Origin: JBLMZI01 sp050258755
Lineage (GTDB): Bacteria; Bacillota; Syntrophomonadia; Syntrophomonadales; DTU052
DNA length: 64,000 nucleotides
Assembly: GCA_050258755.1 (NCBI GenBank)
Contig: JBLMZI010000004.1
Span: 372,001-436,000, forward strand
Direction of reading: 5' to 3'
Shown here: positions 8,740 to 18,360 of the stretch, one piece after another
How the letters are laid out: each line of letters opens with the position of its first letter
Position numbering within the stretch: the first letter of the stretch is position 1
Translations under genes and position numbers: made by a program
Notes under the pieces: model-generated
Database searches by the model: none
The model's input: only the letters and a program-made list of their open reading frames with translations
What the model was told of the DNA's origin: nothing

Positions 8740-9630
8740 CTATTTCCAAAACCCGGCCAGACTGCGGAAAAAACTTTTCAATCCTTGTGAATTCGGCTTT
8801 ACAAACTGGCCGTTGTCACTGTATTTTCGGGCAATAGCCATCACATTGCGAGCCGCTGGCGAGCTGGGCGATCCCATCACGAAAGGAACCTGTTTCATGA
8901 CCGCTTCCTCGACAGCCCGATCCTCCAGAACATAACCGAGAATTTCCACCTCAACCCCGAGGAATCGCTGGGCTACTGATTTCAGTTTCTGGCCGACCAG
9001 AATGCCTTCCCCCTCCGAGGAAACCCGGTTGACAATCACCGAAATCCGACCGACCGCTTCCCGGGCCGAAGCCGCCTTGATGATGCCGTAAGCATCGGTC
9101 ATTGACGTCGGCTCCGGGGTGGTTATGACAATAATTTCATCCGCTGCGGTGACAAAGCACAAAACATTATTGGAAATACCCGCACCGGTGTCTATAATCA
9201 TGTAGTCGCTTTCGCCGTCTAACCGGCCCAGATCCCAAACCACACGCCGGAGATCGTGTTCTGAGAGGTTTGCCATCTCCTGTACGCCTGAACCGCCGGG
9301 AATAATCTTTAATCCCTGCGGGCCGGTCACAATGATTTCTTTGACGTCTTTTTCCCGTTTGATCACATGATAGAGATTGTGTTTTGGAATGAGACCCAGG
9401 ATAATGTCCACATTGCCCAGCCCCATGTCGGCGTCCAGCAGCAGGACGCGGCGACCCATCGTCGCGATGCTAATCGCAAGATTTAAAGCCAAATTGGTTT
9501 TTCCAACCCCGCCCTTCCCGCTGGTGATGGCAATGACACGGGTATGCTGGAATCCCTGAACAATATCGGCCTCAATATTCGTTTTCATGGTTTGCGCCAT
9601 GCTGCGCAGCTTTTCAGCTTGATCTTTCAT
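8740..9630 (-). CDS. flhG: Flagellar number/placement ATPase FlhG (YlxH)
   Basis: FlhG (296 residues) is a MinD/ParA-type ATPase that, with FlhF, controls the number and position of flagella. The deviant Walker A motif is SGKGGVGKTNLALNLA, and LLDADMGLGNVD and IIDTGAGI follow as in MinD relatives. A C-terminal helix rich in Phe and Lys may be the membrane anchor. The start codon overlaps the flhF stop (ATGA arrangement), so translation is probably coupled. Confidence 0.95.
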   Translation of the reverse strand: MKDQAEKLRSMAQTMKTNIEADIVQGFQHTRVIAITSGKGGVGKTNLALNLAISIATMGRRVLLLDADMGLGNVDIILGLIPKHNLYHVIKREKDVKEIIVTGPQGLKIIPGGSGVQEMANLSEHDLRRVVWDLGRLDGESDYMIIDTGAGISNNVLCFVTAADEIIVITTPEPTSMTDAYGIIKAASAREAVGRISVIVNRVSSEGEGILVGQKLKSVAQRFLGVEVEILGYVLEDRAVEEAVMKQVPFVMGSPSSPAARNVMAIARKYSDNGQFVKPNSQGLKSFFRSLAGFWK

Positions 9631-10952
9631 AAGGCTTGCTCATCCCCCAGGACCATCCTGGCTAAACGGAATTCATCCAGCAATTCGATATCGTCGGGCA
9701 CATTCTGCCCATTCGTAATATAGGAAATCGGGCTTCGGGTCCGGTGAACCACGCTCAGCAGCGGACCATAGCTCGAAGTTTCGTCAAGTTTGGTAAAGAT
9801 CACTTTGTCAATTCGGGTCACATTGAAGCACCGGTACGTTTCCAGTAAATCCTCCATCCGCGTTGTTGCCGCAAGAACCAGAATCACTTCATCCGGTTCG
9901 ATGGCTTCCAGGTACTTCTTCAACTCGTTCAGCTGGGCTTCGTTGCGCGGACTGCGCCCCGCCGTATCGACAAAGACAATGTCTTTCCCCTGAAATTTCT
10001 TAATCGACTGCCGCATATCCTCTGGATTAAAAACGACTTCCAACGGCACTCCGATGATGTCGGCATAGGTTTTCAGCTGTTCCACGGCCGCAATACGGTA
10101 TGTATCCACGGTGATCAAGGCCACTTTCTTATGGTCCAGCAGGGTGAAATTGGCCGCAAGTTTTGCGATGGTCGTGGTCTTGCCAACGCCGGTTGGCCCA
10201 ATCATCGCAACCACTCGTACCTTTTTCCCTTTGACCTCGATTGGCCGCGGTTTCTTAAACATGTCGACAATCGCCTGCATCCCCAGTTCACGGGCCAGCA
10301 TAACATCTTTGGATCCTTCGGCTTCCATCTGCTCTTCCACAGCCTTGACGATCTTCACCGCCAGCCGTTCATCCACCTGATTGGCCAGCAGCAGTTTCAG
10401 TAAAGCCTGCCCGCCGCGGCTGACCGGCTTATTTTTCTCCTTGGTTTCGACCTGAACCATCAGGTTTTCAACCGCCTCCCGCACATTGCGGATTTCGTCG
10501 AGGACATCTTCCACTCGTTCATTGGCAAGATCCCCTCCGGGCGCTTGCTGTGGCTGAAAAACCGGTTCCTGTCTGGGAATCACCGGTGCCGCTGGTTTCG
10601 TGACCGGTTGGTACACCGCCGGTGTCTCCGGGATATCTCTTGCCGTAAGTTTGGTTTCATCGCCCGCTGCGCCGGCCGCCGCCAGGATCGCCTTCACATC
10701 ATCAGTAAAGGTTTCGGCTTTCAGTTCCACCTCAAAACCACGTTTTTCACTGGGGCGGGCAGCATCCAGTTTGGTCCGGGTTCCTTCGTCAATGGCAACC
10801 GTGATTTCAAAACGCTGCCGTGAAAACAGGCCCATAAACCCGCCCTCTTTGAATCTGCGGCTGTGCAGAATGATGGCATCTTTGCCCATTTCGGTTTTTG
10901 CCTGACTCATTGCTTCCTGGAATGAGTCAGCCACAAATCGCTTGATCTTCAT
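9627..10952 (-). CDS. flhF: SRP-type GTPase FlhF
   Basis: FlhF (441 residues) is the third SRP-family GTPase beside Ffh and FtsY and guides placement of the flagellum. The N-terminal B domain starts MKIKRFVADSFQEAMSQ. A Pro/Gln-rich linker at about 110-150 precedes the NG domain with G1 GPTGVGKTTTIAKLA, the D of VDTAGRSPRN and the TKLDET motif. It overlaps flhA upstream and flhG downstream by four bases each, so the three are translated together. Confidence 0.96.
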   Translation of the reverse strand: MKIKRFVADSFQEAMSQAKTEMGKDAIILHSRRFKEGGFMGLFSRQRFEITVAIDEGTRTKLDAARPSEKRGFEVELKAETFTDDVKAILAAAGAAGDETKLTARDIPETPAVYQPVTKPAAPVIPRQEPVFQPQQAPGGDLANERVEDVLDEIRNVREAVENLMVQVETKEKNKPVSRGGQALLKLLLANQVDERLAVKIVKAVEEQMEAEGSKDVMLARELGMQAIVDMFKKPRPIEVKGKKVRVVAMIGPTGVGKTTTIAKLAANFTLLDHKKVALITVDTYRIAAVEQLKTYADIIGVPLEVVFNPEDMRQSIKKFQGKDIVFVDTAGRSPRNEAQLNELKKYLEAIEPDEVILVLAATTRMEDLLETYRCFNVTRIDKVIFTKLDETSSYGPLLSVVHRTRSPISYITNGQNVPDDIELLDEFRLARMVLGDEQAL

Positions 10953-13012
10953 GCGCTAACCATCCCTACTACATCAATCTCCACGTCAGACTCCAACTCG
11001 TTATAGGAAAGCACCGCCAGGTTCGGGATGAACCGTTCCAGCAGCTTTTTGAAATAAATCCGCAGCACCGGCGCGCAAATAACCACCGGCGTCATCCCCT
11101 GGCGGACCATATCGTCAATATGTATATTGAGCTTTTTGACCAGGTTTTGCGCCCGGTTGGGATCCACGGCCAGATACGATCCGAATTCACTTTGCTGAAC
11201 CGAATCGCGTAAATATTCCTCCAGACTCGGATCCAGTGCAATAACCGGGACCCGCCGTTCCTCACCCGCATAGATTTTGGTGATGTGACGTTTCAACGCC
11301 TGCCGGGCATACTCGGTTAACACATCGCTGTCTTTGGTGATCCTGGCATAATCGGCCAGGGCTTCCATAATCGTGACCAGATCGCGGATCGGCACTTGCT
11401 CCCGCAGCAGGTTGGCAAGGATTTTCTGCAGTTCGCCCAGGGAGAGAACATCCGGTATCAACTCGTCCACGGTCGCCGCGTTTTGTTCTTTCACATAGTT
11501 GACCATGTTCAGTACATCCTGGCGCCCAAGCAGTTCATGGGCATGCGATTTGATGACCTGCGTCAGATGGGTGGCCACCACAGAGGGCGGATCAACCACT
11601 GTATAACCTTTCATCTCGGCCCGTTCCCGCTCGGCGGTGTCAATCCAGCGTGCCGGCAGACGAAACGCCGGTTCCAGGGTATCGATGCCCGGCATATCCA
11701 CATCCTCATCAATGCCGGGGCCAATGGCCAGGTAATTGTCCAAAATCAGCTCACCCCGGCTCAGTTCCAGGCCCTTCATCTTGATCATGTACATATTCGG
11801 TTTCAACTGCATGTTGTCCCGAATTCGGATCGGCGGAACCACAAACCCCAGATCGACGGCACATTGGCGACGAATCATGACGATCCGGTCTAAGAGATCG
11901 CCTCCCTGTTCGGCATCCACCAGCGGAATCAGGCTGTAGCCCAGCTCCATCTCCATCTTCTCGATCTGAAGCAGTTCCATAACGTTTTCAGGTTTTTTAA
12001 TCTGTTCCGCTTCCATGGCGTCCACCGTCGGAGCTTCTTCCTCAATCACTTCCGCCTTTTTGCGGTTTGTGAAATACAGGATCGCGAACAGCGTGGCCAT
12101 CGTCAGCATCGGCAAGGCCGGGAGTCCGGTGAATCCAAGCAGCGTCAGGAAAACAGAGGCAATCGCAAAGACCTGCGGCTGCGAGGTCAACTGATTGGTG
12201 AATTCTGTCCCAAGATTGGTTTCCGATGCCGACCGGGTGACGACTATACCGGCCGCCGTGGAAATCAACAGGGCCGGAATCTGGGTTACCAGGCCGTCAC
12301 CGATGGTCAGGATGGTGTACGTTTGCGAAGCCTCGGTCCAGGACATCGAACGCTGCATCATCCCGATGATCAAGCCGCCGGTGATATTGATAATGACGAT
12401 GACAATCCCGGCGATGGCGTCCCCTTTAATAAACTTGCTGGCCCCGTCCATCGCTCCGTAAAAATCAGCTTCGCGTTGAATATCCAACCGGCGCTGGCGC
12501 GCATCCGTATCATTAATCATGCCGGCGTTCAAATCGGCATCAATCGCCATCTGTTTCCCTGGCATCGCGTCGAGGGTAAATCGTGCCGCCACTTCAGAGA
12601 CCCGCTCGGCACCTTTGGTGATAACGATAAACTGAATCAAAACCAGAATCAGGAACATGACAATCCCGACCAGGGTGTTGCCTCCTACGACGAATTCGCC
12701 GAATCGCTTCACCACTTCGCCGGCATAGCCATGCAGCAGCACCAGCCGGGTCGTGGAAACGTTGAGCGAAAGCCGCAGCAGCGTTGTCACCAGCAGCAGG
12801 GTTGGAAAGATGGAAAATTCCAGCGCGTTCAGCGTGTAGATGGAAACCAGCAGAATCAGAATCGCAAAACTGATATTGAATGTCAGCAAAATATCCAGGA
12901 GGGCAGGCGGAATCGGGACGATCATCATCACAACCACGCCGATCAGCGCGAGTGCAGCGATAATGTCCGCTTTGCCGATTACCCGGTTCAAGTTGGCTTG
13001 TGCCGGATTCAT
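10949..13012 (-). CDS. flhA: Flagellar export gate protein FlhA
   Basis: FlhA (687 residues) is the large export-gate component of the flagellar type III secretion system. The N-terminal half has about eight membrane helices, with the conserved FHIPEP-type region AARFTLDAMPGKQMAIDADL between them. The C-terminal half from about residue 340 is the cytosolic substrate-docking domain. Length and layout are standard. The ATG at 13012 follows GGGAGGGG. Confidence 0.98.
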   Translation of the reverse strand: MNPAQANLNRVIGKADIIAALALIGVVVMMIVPIPPALLDILLTFNISFAILILLVSIYTLNALEFSIFPTLLLVTTLLRLSLNVSTTRLVLLHGYAGEVVKRFGEFVVGGNTLVGIVMFLILVLIQFIVITKGAERVSEVAARFTLDAMPGKQMAIDADLNAGMINDTDARQRRLDIQREADFYGAMDGASKFIKGDAIAGIVIVIINITGGLIIGMMQRSMSWTEASQTYTILTIGDGLVTQIPALLISTAAGIVVTRSASETNLGTEFTNQLTSQPQVFAIASVFLTLLGFTGLPALPMLTMATLFAILYFTNRKKAEVIEEEAPTVDAMEAEQIKKPENVMELLQIEKMEMELGYSLIPLVDAEQGGDLLDRIVMIRRQCAVDLGFVVPPIRIRDNMQLKPNMYMIKMKGLELSRGELILDNYLAIGPGIDEDVDMPGIDTLEPAFRLPARWIDTAERERAEMKGYTVVDPPSVVATHLTQVIKSHAHELLGRQDVLNMVNYVKEQNAATVDELIPDVLSLGELQKILANLLREQVPIRDLVTIMEALADYARITKDSDVLTEYARQALKRHITKIYAGEERRVPVIALDPSLEEYLRDSVQQSEFGSYLAVDPNRAQNLVKKLNIHIDDMVRQGMTPVVICAPVLRIYFKKLLERFIPNLAVLSYNELESDVEIDVVGMVSA

Positions 13013-13071
13013 CGATTATCCCCTCCCCTCTGGTCAATACGGCCTGACTTCTTTCTATAAAAGCCGCGGAA

Positions 13072-14163
13072 CTACAAAACCTTTTTCTTTTGCCGGAAAA
13101 CAAAGGCCAGAACCTCTGCCACCGCTTTAAACATCTCCTCGGGCACGAAATCGCCGATTTCGACGACATAGTAAAGACCTCGGGCCAGCTCCGGATTTTC
13201 CACTACGGTAACCCCGGCTTCCTGGGCGATTTCGCGAATCCGCAGAGCCACAAAATCCTGGCCTTTCGCAATTATCTTCGGGGCATCCATGGTTTCAGCA
13301 TCATACCGAAGCGCAATCGCAAAATGCGTCGGGTTGGTAATCACAACATCCGCTTTCGGAACCTCTGCCATCATGCGCCGCATCGCGATTTCGCGCTGCC
13401 GCTGCTTAATCTTTGCTTTGATTTTGGGGTCCCCTTCAATGTTCTTATACTCGTCCTTGACCTCTTGTTTACTCATTTTCAGGCTTTCTTCGTATTGCCA
13501 CCATTGGAATCCATAGTCGAAGATCCCGAGGATAACCAGCGCCAGTCCGACTTTCATGGCCATTTCGAACACGATCGCCAACAGCACTTGGAGAATGGCA
13601 ATCAGGTCCATGTCCATAAACCCCGGGAAATCATTGATGTGTGCCATTGCGACCGAATACACGATGTATCCGATCAGGGACACCTTCAGGATTGATTTCA
13701 CCAGCTCGGCAATCGCCCGTTTGGAAAAGATCCGTTTTAACCCTTCGATCGGATCCAATCGTTCCAGGTTAAATGAAAGCGCTTCTTCAGAGAATATAAA
13801 GCCCACCTGGGCCAGATTGACCAAAAATGCTGCCAGGGCCGCAACGCCGACCACCGGAAGCCCGACCCGTACGATCAGCAGAACGCTGTCAAGGGCAATG
13901 GCATTGACAACAGAAACGGTGAGCGGGGTGTTTTGCCCGATCATCCCGTAATACTTTTGGGTGAACTCGCTCATCGCCCCGAGCATGGTCGGAAACATCA
14001 TGTTCAGTCCGGCGAATGCAGCCAAAAGAATCACGGCGGAACTCAGGTCCATACTCTTGAATATTTGGCCTTTTTGCCGTGCCTGTTCACGCTTGCGCGG
14101 GGTTGCCTGTTCGGTTTTCTCCCCTGCAAAGAGCTGCAGGTTAAATAGAAAATATCGATTCAT
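13072..14163 (-). CDS. flhB: Flagellar export switch protein FlhB
   Basis: FlhB (363 residues) switches export specificity from rod/hook to filament substrates after self-cleavage. It begins FNLQLFAGEKTEQATPRKRE, has four membrane helices between about residues 35 and 215, and carries the self-cleavage motif NPTH in VVITNPTHFAIALRY. It follows fliR with two bases between stop and start. The length is normal, so it is not a fliR-flhB fusion as seen in some clostridia. Confidence 0.98.
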   Translation of the reverse strand: MNRYFLFNLQLFAGEKTEQATPRKREQARQKGQIFKSMDLSSAVILLAAFAGLNMMFPTMLGAMSEFTQKYYGMIGQNTPLTVSVVNAIALDSVLLIVRVGLPVVGVAALAAFLVNLAQVGFIFSEEALSFNLERLDPIEGLKRIFSKRAIAELVKSILKVSLIGYIVYSVAMAHINDFPGFMDMDLIAILQVLLAIVFEMAMKVGLALVILGIFDYGFQWWQYEESLKMSKQEVKDEYKNIEGDPKIKAKIKQRQREIAMRRMMAEVPKADVVITNPTHFAIALRYDAETMDAPKIIAKGQDFVALRIREIAQEAGVTVVENPELARGLYYVVEIGDFVPEEMFKAVAEVLAFVFRQKKKVL

Positions 14164-14164
14164 C

Positions 14165-14926
14165 CTACGACCCCAACACCTTTATCACCCCATCAATATT
14201 GGCAAAAAACCTGGCCAGGAGAACCTGGACAAACCAGATATATATCGGCAGTATCACGATAAACATGAAGATCCCACCCAGTATTTTCGCTGGCAGCCCA
14301 ACAATGAAAACATTCATCTGTGGGACCGTTCGCGCCATAAAACCAAGGGCAACGTCGGTTATAAAAACAGCCGAAACAACCGGTGCGGCTAGTTTAATCG
14401 CCGTGACGAACATGGCCGCCCCGAGCCCGATCATAAATTGGGCGAACTGTGCGTCATAATGCCCGCCCATGACCGGAATCAGCTGGTAACTCTCGGCCAG
14501 CGCCCGGATCAGGTAGTGATGTCCGTTGACCCCCAGAAAAACCAGCAGGGCCAGTAAGTATTGAAAATTGCCCATCATAGGCATCTGCATACCGGACAAA
14601 GGGTCGATAACGTTTACAATCCCGAATCCCATCTGCATATCCAGCAATTGACCGGCGAGCTGCACTGTCGCAAAAACGACATATACGACAAAGCCGATGA
14701 CATACCCGGTCAGGGTTTCCGCGATAAGTGCGATGATAAACTGCCCGGGTGTGGTCAATGGGAATTCGGTTTTCACCTGGGTTGCGAACGATAACAGCAT
14801 CGTCACCACCAGGATGAGTCCGATCCGCAACTGGGCCGGAACCTGACGGCCGCTGAAAATCGGAGCAATTAAAAACATTCCCGATGTTCTGGCCCCAATC
14901 AAGAGCGCGTTTTCAAACATCATCAC
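14165..14926 (-). CDS. fliR: Flagellar export gate protein FliR
   Basis: FliR (253 residues) forms part of the FliPQR export pore with FliP and FliQ. It is almost wholly hydrophobic with about six membrane segments, and begins with the typical ARTSGMFLIAPIFSGRQVPA. The conserved segment GFGIVNVIDPLSGMQMPMMG is present. A GTG at 14926 follows AAAGGAATCCG; an adjacent ATG at 14923 is equally possible. Confidence 0.97.
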   Translation of the reverse strand: MMMFENALLIGARTSGMFLIAPIFSGRQVPAQLRIGLILVVTMLLSFATQVKTEFPLTTPGQFIIALIAETLTGYVIGFVVYVVFATVQLAGQLLDMQMGFGIVNVIDPLSGMQMPMMGNFQYLLALLVFLGVNGHHYLIRALAESYQLIPVMGGHYDAQFAQFMIGLGAAMFVTAIKLAAPVVSAVFITDVALGFMARTVPQMNVFIVGLPAKILGGIFMFIVILPIYIWFVQVLLARFFANIDGVIKVLGS

Positions 14927-14938
14927 CGGATTCCTTTC

Positions 14939-15214
14939 TCATCGAAAGGTAATTAATCGCGGTATATCAGCGTAAAGATTGTTGGTAAAACCAACCATCA
15001 GATTGATCATCCAGGGTCCGAAGATAATAAAAATAACGAACACCGCGATAATTTTTGGAACAAACGCCAGGGTTTGTTCCTGAATCTGGGTTGTTGCCTG
15101 GAGAATACTGATAACCAGGCCGACCAGAAGACTGCCCCCGAGAATCGGCGAGGAAACAAGAATGACATGATACATGGCTTCTTTCGCGATGCCGATGACG
15201 GTACTTTCATTCAC
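14939..15214 (-). CDS. fliQ: Flagellar export gate protein FliQ
   Basis: FliQ (91 residues) is the small two-helix subunit of the FliPQR export pore. The sequence ESTVIGIAKEAMYHVILVSS, then GLVISILQATTQIQEQTLAFVPK, is characteristic. I chose the GTG at 15214 because a strong AAAGGAGG ribosome site lies just upstream; the frame could extend to a TTG at 15238, but that would contain the ribosome site. With this start the length fits the family. Confidence 0.96.
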   Translation of the reverse strand: MNESTVIGIAKEAMYHVILVSSPILGGSLLVGLVISILQATTQIQEQTLAFVPKIIAVFVIFIIFGPWMINLMVGFTNNLYADIPRLITFR

Positions 15215-15279
15215 GGGCGTTTCCTCCTTTCCTGGCAATCATTCATGGCTTATTGCTGCACGGGTTTTCCATGCGGTAT

Positions 15280-16089
15280 TTACGTGTTAAAGCTGCGTAC
15301 CAGCGAATAAATCACTAAATTCCAACCGTCCACCAGGACAAACAGCAGGATTTTAAACGGCAGTGAGATCATCATCGGCGGAAGCATCAGCATCCCCATA
15401 CTCATCAGTGCACTGGATACAACCATGTCGATGACCAGAAACGGTACGAAAATAATAAAACCAATCTGAAAAGCGGTGTTCAGCTCGCTGATCGCAAAAG
15501 CCGGGATGATCGCCCAAGTGGATATTTCCTCATAGGTTTTGGGCCGCTTGTCCCCCCTTAGTTCAATAAAAAGAGCCAAGTCCTTTTCCCGGGTTTGGCG
15601 GAGCATAAACTCTCGCATCGGTTTCATGCCTTTATCCAAGAATTCCGCCTGCGTAATTTCACCCTTCACATAGGGCTGCAGCGCGGTATTGTTGACTTCT
15701 CGAAAGGTTGGCGTCATGACGAAAATCGTCAGAAACATCGCCAGTGCCAGCAGCAGCTGGTTAGGGGGCATCATCTGAGTTCCAAGGGCATTACGTACGA
15801 AGGATAATACAACCACGATCCGGGTAAAGGATGTCATCATAATCAAAATGCCCGGCGCAATGGCCAAAACTGTTAAAAAACCAAGAATTTGAAGGGCTTG
15901 TGAGGTACCCGCCGGTCCCTCCGGGTTGTTGTTGATCGAAAAATTGATGTCCGGAATTTTAAACGTATCCGCGGCAGCCGATGCGGCATCCGGAACCATC
16001 ACCACGATGGCTGCGGCTAAAAACAATACCGCGGCGCAGACAACGATATATCGTTTGATTTCATTTCGTTTACCTGCCTGGGCCTTCAT
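15280..16089 (-). CDS. fliP: Flagellar export gate protein FliP
   Basis: FliP (269 residues) is the main subunit of the export pore. It has an N-terminal signal sequence (about residues 14-38, ending ASAAA), and family hallmarks such as LTVLAIAPGILIMMTSFTRI and FRNALGTQMMPPNQLLLALA-like text. The ATG at 16089 follows AAGGGGAGTCGG and lies inside the end of fliO, a 20-base overlap. An in-frame start at 16107 lacks a ribosome site. Confidence 0.97.
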   Translation of the reverse strand: MKAQAGKRNEIKRYIVVCAAVLFLAAAIVVMVPDAASAAADTFKIPDINFSINNNPEGPAGTSQALQILGFLTVLAIAPGILIMMTSFTRIVVVLSFVRNALGTQMMPPNQLLLALAMFLTIFVMTPTFREVNNTALQPYVKGEITQAEFLDKGMKPMREFMLRQTREKDLALFIELRGDKRPKTYEEISTWAIIPAFAISELNTAFQIGFIIFVPFLVIDMVVSSALMSMGMLMLPPMMISLPFKILLFVLVDGWNLVIYSLVRSFNT

Positions 16090-16708
16090 CCGACTCCCCT
16101 TTTTCATTGAAACGGCGTACCCGGCTGGCCATCCGTTCCAGACTTCTTACTTTGTCATCCAGAACATGATGAAATTCCCCTGTTGTGGGATGATTGGCTT
16201 GGGAAGAAAACTGCTCACGGATCCGATTGACGATCACGCCCAGTGCGTCGGCCTGAGCGGGTTCTTCGAAACCTGCAGCAATCATGTCTTCGACCAGCTT
16301 GGGGTCCGATATTTCTAATAACATAGAAATGTTGTGATCTGTGACACCGACCAGGAACGCGTGCCCACCGATCTCCATGGCTACGATTCCGCGATTCTGC
16401 CCCAGCATGACCTCGTCTACTACTCGGATCCATCGGCCTTGAAGCTTGTTATTCAGCCGCCGTCCCAGCAATTGGATAAAACCCCATGCTAAAAATACTA
16501 TGAGACCCAGTGCCAAAAACATCTGGACAACCATCCAGAAAACGCTTGGCGTCTCGGTCTTCTCGGGTTCGCGGTAATCGAGTTGCACCTTGTCCTTTTC
16601 GGACTTGATCGGAACGGCGTTCGCCGGTATGGCACAGTACAGAATAGATGCACAGACTGCCATCACCAGCAGAAGAGCAAAGGCTCTCTTTGTGCCGGGT
16701 CGCATCAT
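16070..16708 (-). CDS. fliO: Flagellar biosynthesis protein FliO
   Basis: FliO (212 residues) helps assemble the FliP pore. A signal-peptide-like start (FALLLVMAVCASILYCAIPANA) is followed by a periplasmic-side stretch, one membrane helix (about 60-80, VFWMVVQMFLALGLIVFLAW) and a cytosolic domain containing GRRLNNKLQGRWIRVVDEV and KNRGIVAMEIGGHAFLVGV-like text. The C-terminal tail of about 60 charged residues is longer than in many FliO proteins. It precedes fliP as usual. Confidence 0.9.
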   Translation of the reverse strand: MMRPGTKRAFALLLVMAVCASILYCAIPANAVPIKSEKDKVQLDYREPEKTETPSVFWMVVQMFLALGLIVFLAWGFIQLLGRRLNNKLQGRWIRVVDEVMLGQNRGIVAMEIGGHAFLVGVTDHNISMLLEISDPKLVEDMIAAGFEEPAQADALGVIVNRIREQFSSQANHPTTGEFHHVLDDKVRSLERMASRVRRFNEKGESDEGPGR

Positions 16709-16728
16709 TTCATCACATCCAAAGCGTT

Positions 16729-17091
16729 TTAGCCTGCCGCTTTCGCTACGGCTTCCAGAACTCGTTCGGGCTGGAACGGTTTAACGATAAAGTCTTTGGC
16801 GCCGGCTTGAATTGCGTCGATAACCATGGCCTGCTGACCCATCGCGCTGCACATGATCACCCGGGCATTGGGATCAAGTTTTTTAATTTCTTTAACCGCT
16901 GTGATGCCGTCCATTTCTGGCATGGTGATGTCCATGGTGACAAGATCAGGCTTAAGTTCCTGGTACTTTTCGACCGCGACCATGCCGTTTTCGGCTTCGC
17001 CGACGACCTGATACCCGTTTTTACTAAGAATGTCCTTGATCATCATCCTCATGAACGCAGCATCATCAACCACCATAACTCGCTTGCTCAT
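16729..17091 (-). CDS. cheY: Chemotaxis response regulator CheY
   Basis: CheY (120 residues) carries phosphate from CheA to the motor switch. The receiver domain shows the acidic pair VVDD at 8-10, phospho-acceptor D54 in MDITMPEMDG, and the conserved lysine in FIVKPF. The ATG at 17091 follows GGGGAGGTTCAAT. It sits between fliY, which encodes a CheY-P phosphatase, and fliO, as in Bacillus. Confidence 0.97.
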   Translation of the reverse strand: MSKRVMVVDDAAFMRMMIKDILSKNGYQVVGEAENGMVAVEKYQELKPDLVTMDITMPEMDGITAVKEIKKLDPNARVIMCSAMGQQAMVIDAIQAGAKDFIVKPFQPERVLEAVAKAAG

Positions 17092-17112
17092 ATTGAACCT
17101 CCCCACCAATAA

Positions 17113-18360
17113 TTACTGTAGCTTTGCCATTCGGTCCATCGGGCTGATAATTGTGGTGATTCTGATCCCGTAAGCTTCGTCGATTACAACCACCTCTCCT
17201 TTCGCTATCAGCTTGCCGTTAACGAGTAGATCGACCGGCTCACCGGCGAGCTTATCGAGCTGAATAATTGAACCAGTACCAAGTTCCAGAATATCCTTGA
17301 TGCTCTTTCTGGTCTTGCCCAATTCCACTGTGATATCGAGTGGGACGTCAAGAATCAGATCAATGTTCCGGGGCTCCTGATAGGCCGGTCCTGTCGCCAG
17401 ATTCATAAACTGAACCGGCTGTACCGGAACCTGACCTTTATGTACCCCATGACTTTGCTGGTAATTCGGCGCTTGCGGCGGTGCCGCATACCAGGCTTCC
17501 TGCCCGCCCATCGGCATCTCAGGCATCTGAACCGGCGCAGCATATTGCGGCGCATATTGCGGCGCATATTCCGGAGCGGCCGGCGGTGCCTGTACCTGGG
17601 GCGGAGGCGGTGGCGGCGTCGCAGCATACGGAGGCGGTGAACTGTAGGATGATACCGGCTCGCTTATAATTCCGGCATCGCCTTCCGAGGTTCCTCCCAG
17701 CAAATTGGCAACCATGACCTTGGCGGCATCCAGCGGAATCACCTGCATGATTTCGCTGTCAACCAGGTTTTCAATTTCCATCCGGAACAGTATCTGGACA
17801 ACTTCCTCGTAGTTGCTGCTGACCTTAATGCTCAGGTCCTCCCGCGAAAAATCCGCAATGGTAACTGCGGGCGGACTGATATCGATACGCTTGTCAAACA
17901 TCGACGAAAGGCTGGTCGTGGCCGAACCCATCATCTGATTCATGGCCTCGCCGATGGCGCTGATCGTAATGTCGTCAAGCTCCCGCTCGGTCGCTCCCTC
18001 ACCGCCCATCATCAGGTCTGCAATGACGGAGGCGTCCGACTGTTTGATGATCAGCAGATTGGCGCCGGTCAGCCCAACCGTGTACTCAACCTCGACCACA
18101 ACATACGGCATTGGGTACTCAGCTTGCAAGTTGTTTCGAGTGGTAACTCTTACTTTTGGCGTAGTAATGCGTACTTTTCGTCCCAACAGAGTCGAAAGGG
18201 TGGTTGCCGAGGTTCCCATGGTAATGTTGCCTATTTCCCCCAGCGCATCCTTTTCGATGTCCGTAATCTTGCCGCCGTTGCCGCTGCTGCTGGAATCGGA
18301 TCCGGAATCGCCTTTCAACAGGGCATCTATTTCTTCCTGGGACAGAATCCCGTCACTCAT
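17113..18360 (-). CDS. fliY: Motor switch protein and CheY-P phosphatase FliY
   Basis: FliY (415 residues) is the Gram-positive switch protein combining a CheY-P-binding N-terminal peptide (LSQEEIDALL), a CheC-like phosphatase core with two motifs (EIGNITMGTS and AIGEAMNQMMGS), and a C-terminal FliN domain (VPLDITVELGKTRKSIKDIL). A Pro/Gln/Tyr-rich linker of about 100 residues separates core and FliN domain and includes three 12-base tandem units near 17541-17576. The ATG at 18360 follows GAAGGAGATGAAAAG and overlaps the fliM stop by 8 bases. Confidence 0.96.
   Translation of the reverse strand: MSDGILSQEEIDALLKGDSGSDSSSSGNGGKITDIEKDALGEIGNITMGTSATTLSTLLGRKVRITTPKVRVTTRNNLQAEYPMPYVVVEVEYTVGLTGANLLIIKQSDASVIADLMMGGEGATERELDDITISAIGEAMNQMMGSATTSLSSMFDKRIDISPPAVTIADFSREDLSIKVSSNYEEVVQILFRMEIENLVDSEIMQVIPLDAAKVMVANLLGGTSEGDAGIISEPVSSYSSPPPYAATPPPPPPQVQAPPAAPEYAPQYAPQYAAPVQMPEMPMGGQEAWYAAPPQAPNYQQSHGVHKGQVPVQPVQFMNLATGPAYQEPRNIDLILDVPLDITVELGKTRKSIKDILELGTGSIIQLDKLAGEPVDLLVNGKLIAKGEVVVIDEAYGIRITTIISPMDRMAKLQ
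17541..17576 (-). repeat. Three 12-base tandem units inside fliY
   Basis: Two identical CATATTGCGGCG units and a third diverged unit (plus-strand reading) lie in the linker of FliY and encode repeated YAPQ. The 12-base period keeps the frame, so copy-number change would only alter linker length. Confidence 0.7.

Noticed and set aside
12323..13060. A 245-codon plus-strand frame opposite flhA
   Set aside because: Composition is rich in His, Asp, Gln and Asn with no known motif, and the opposite strand encodes an intact FlhA.
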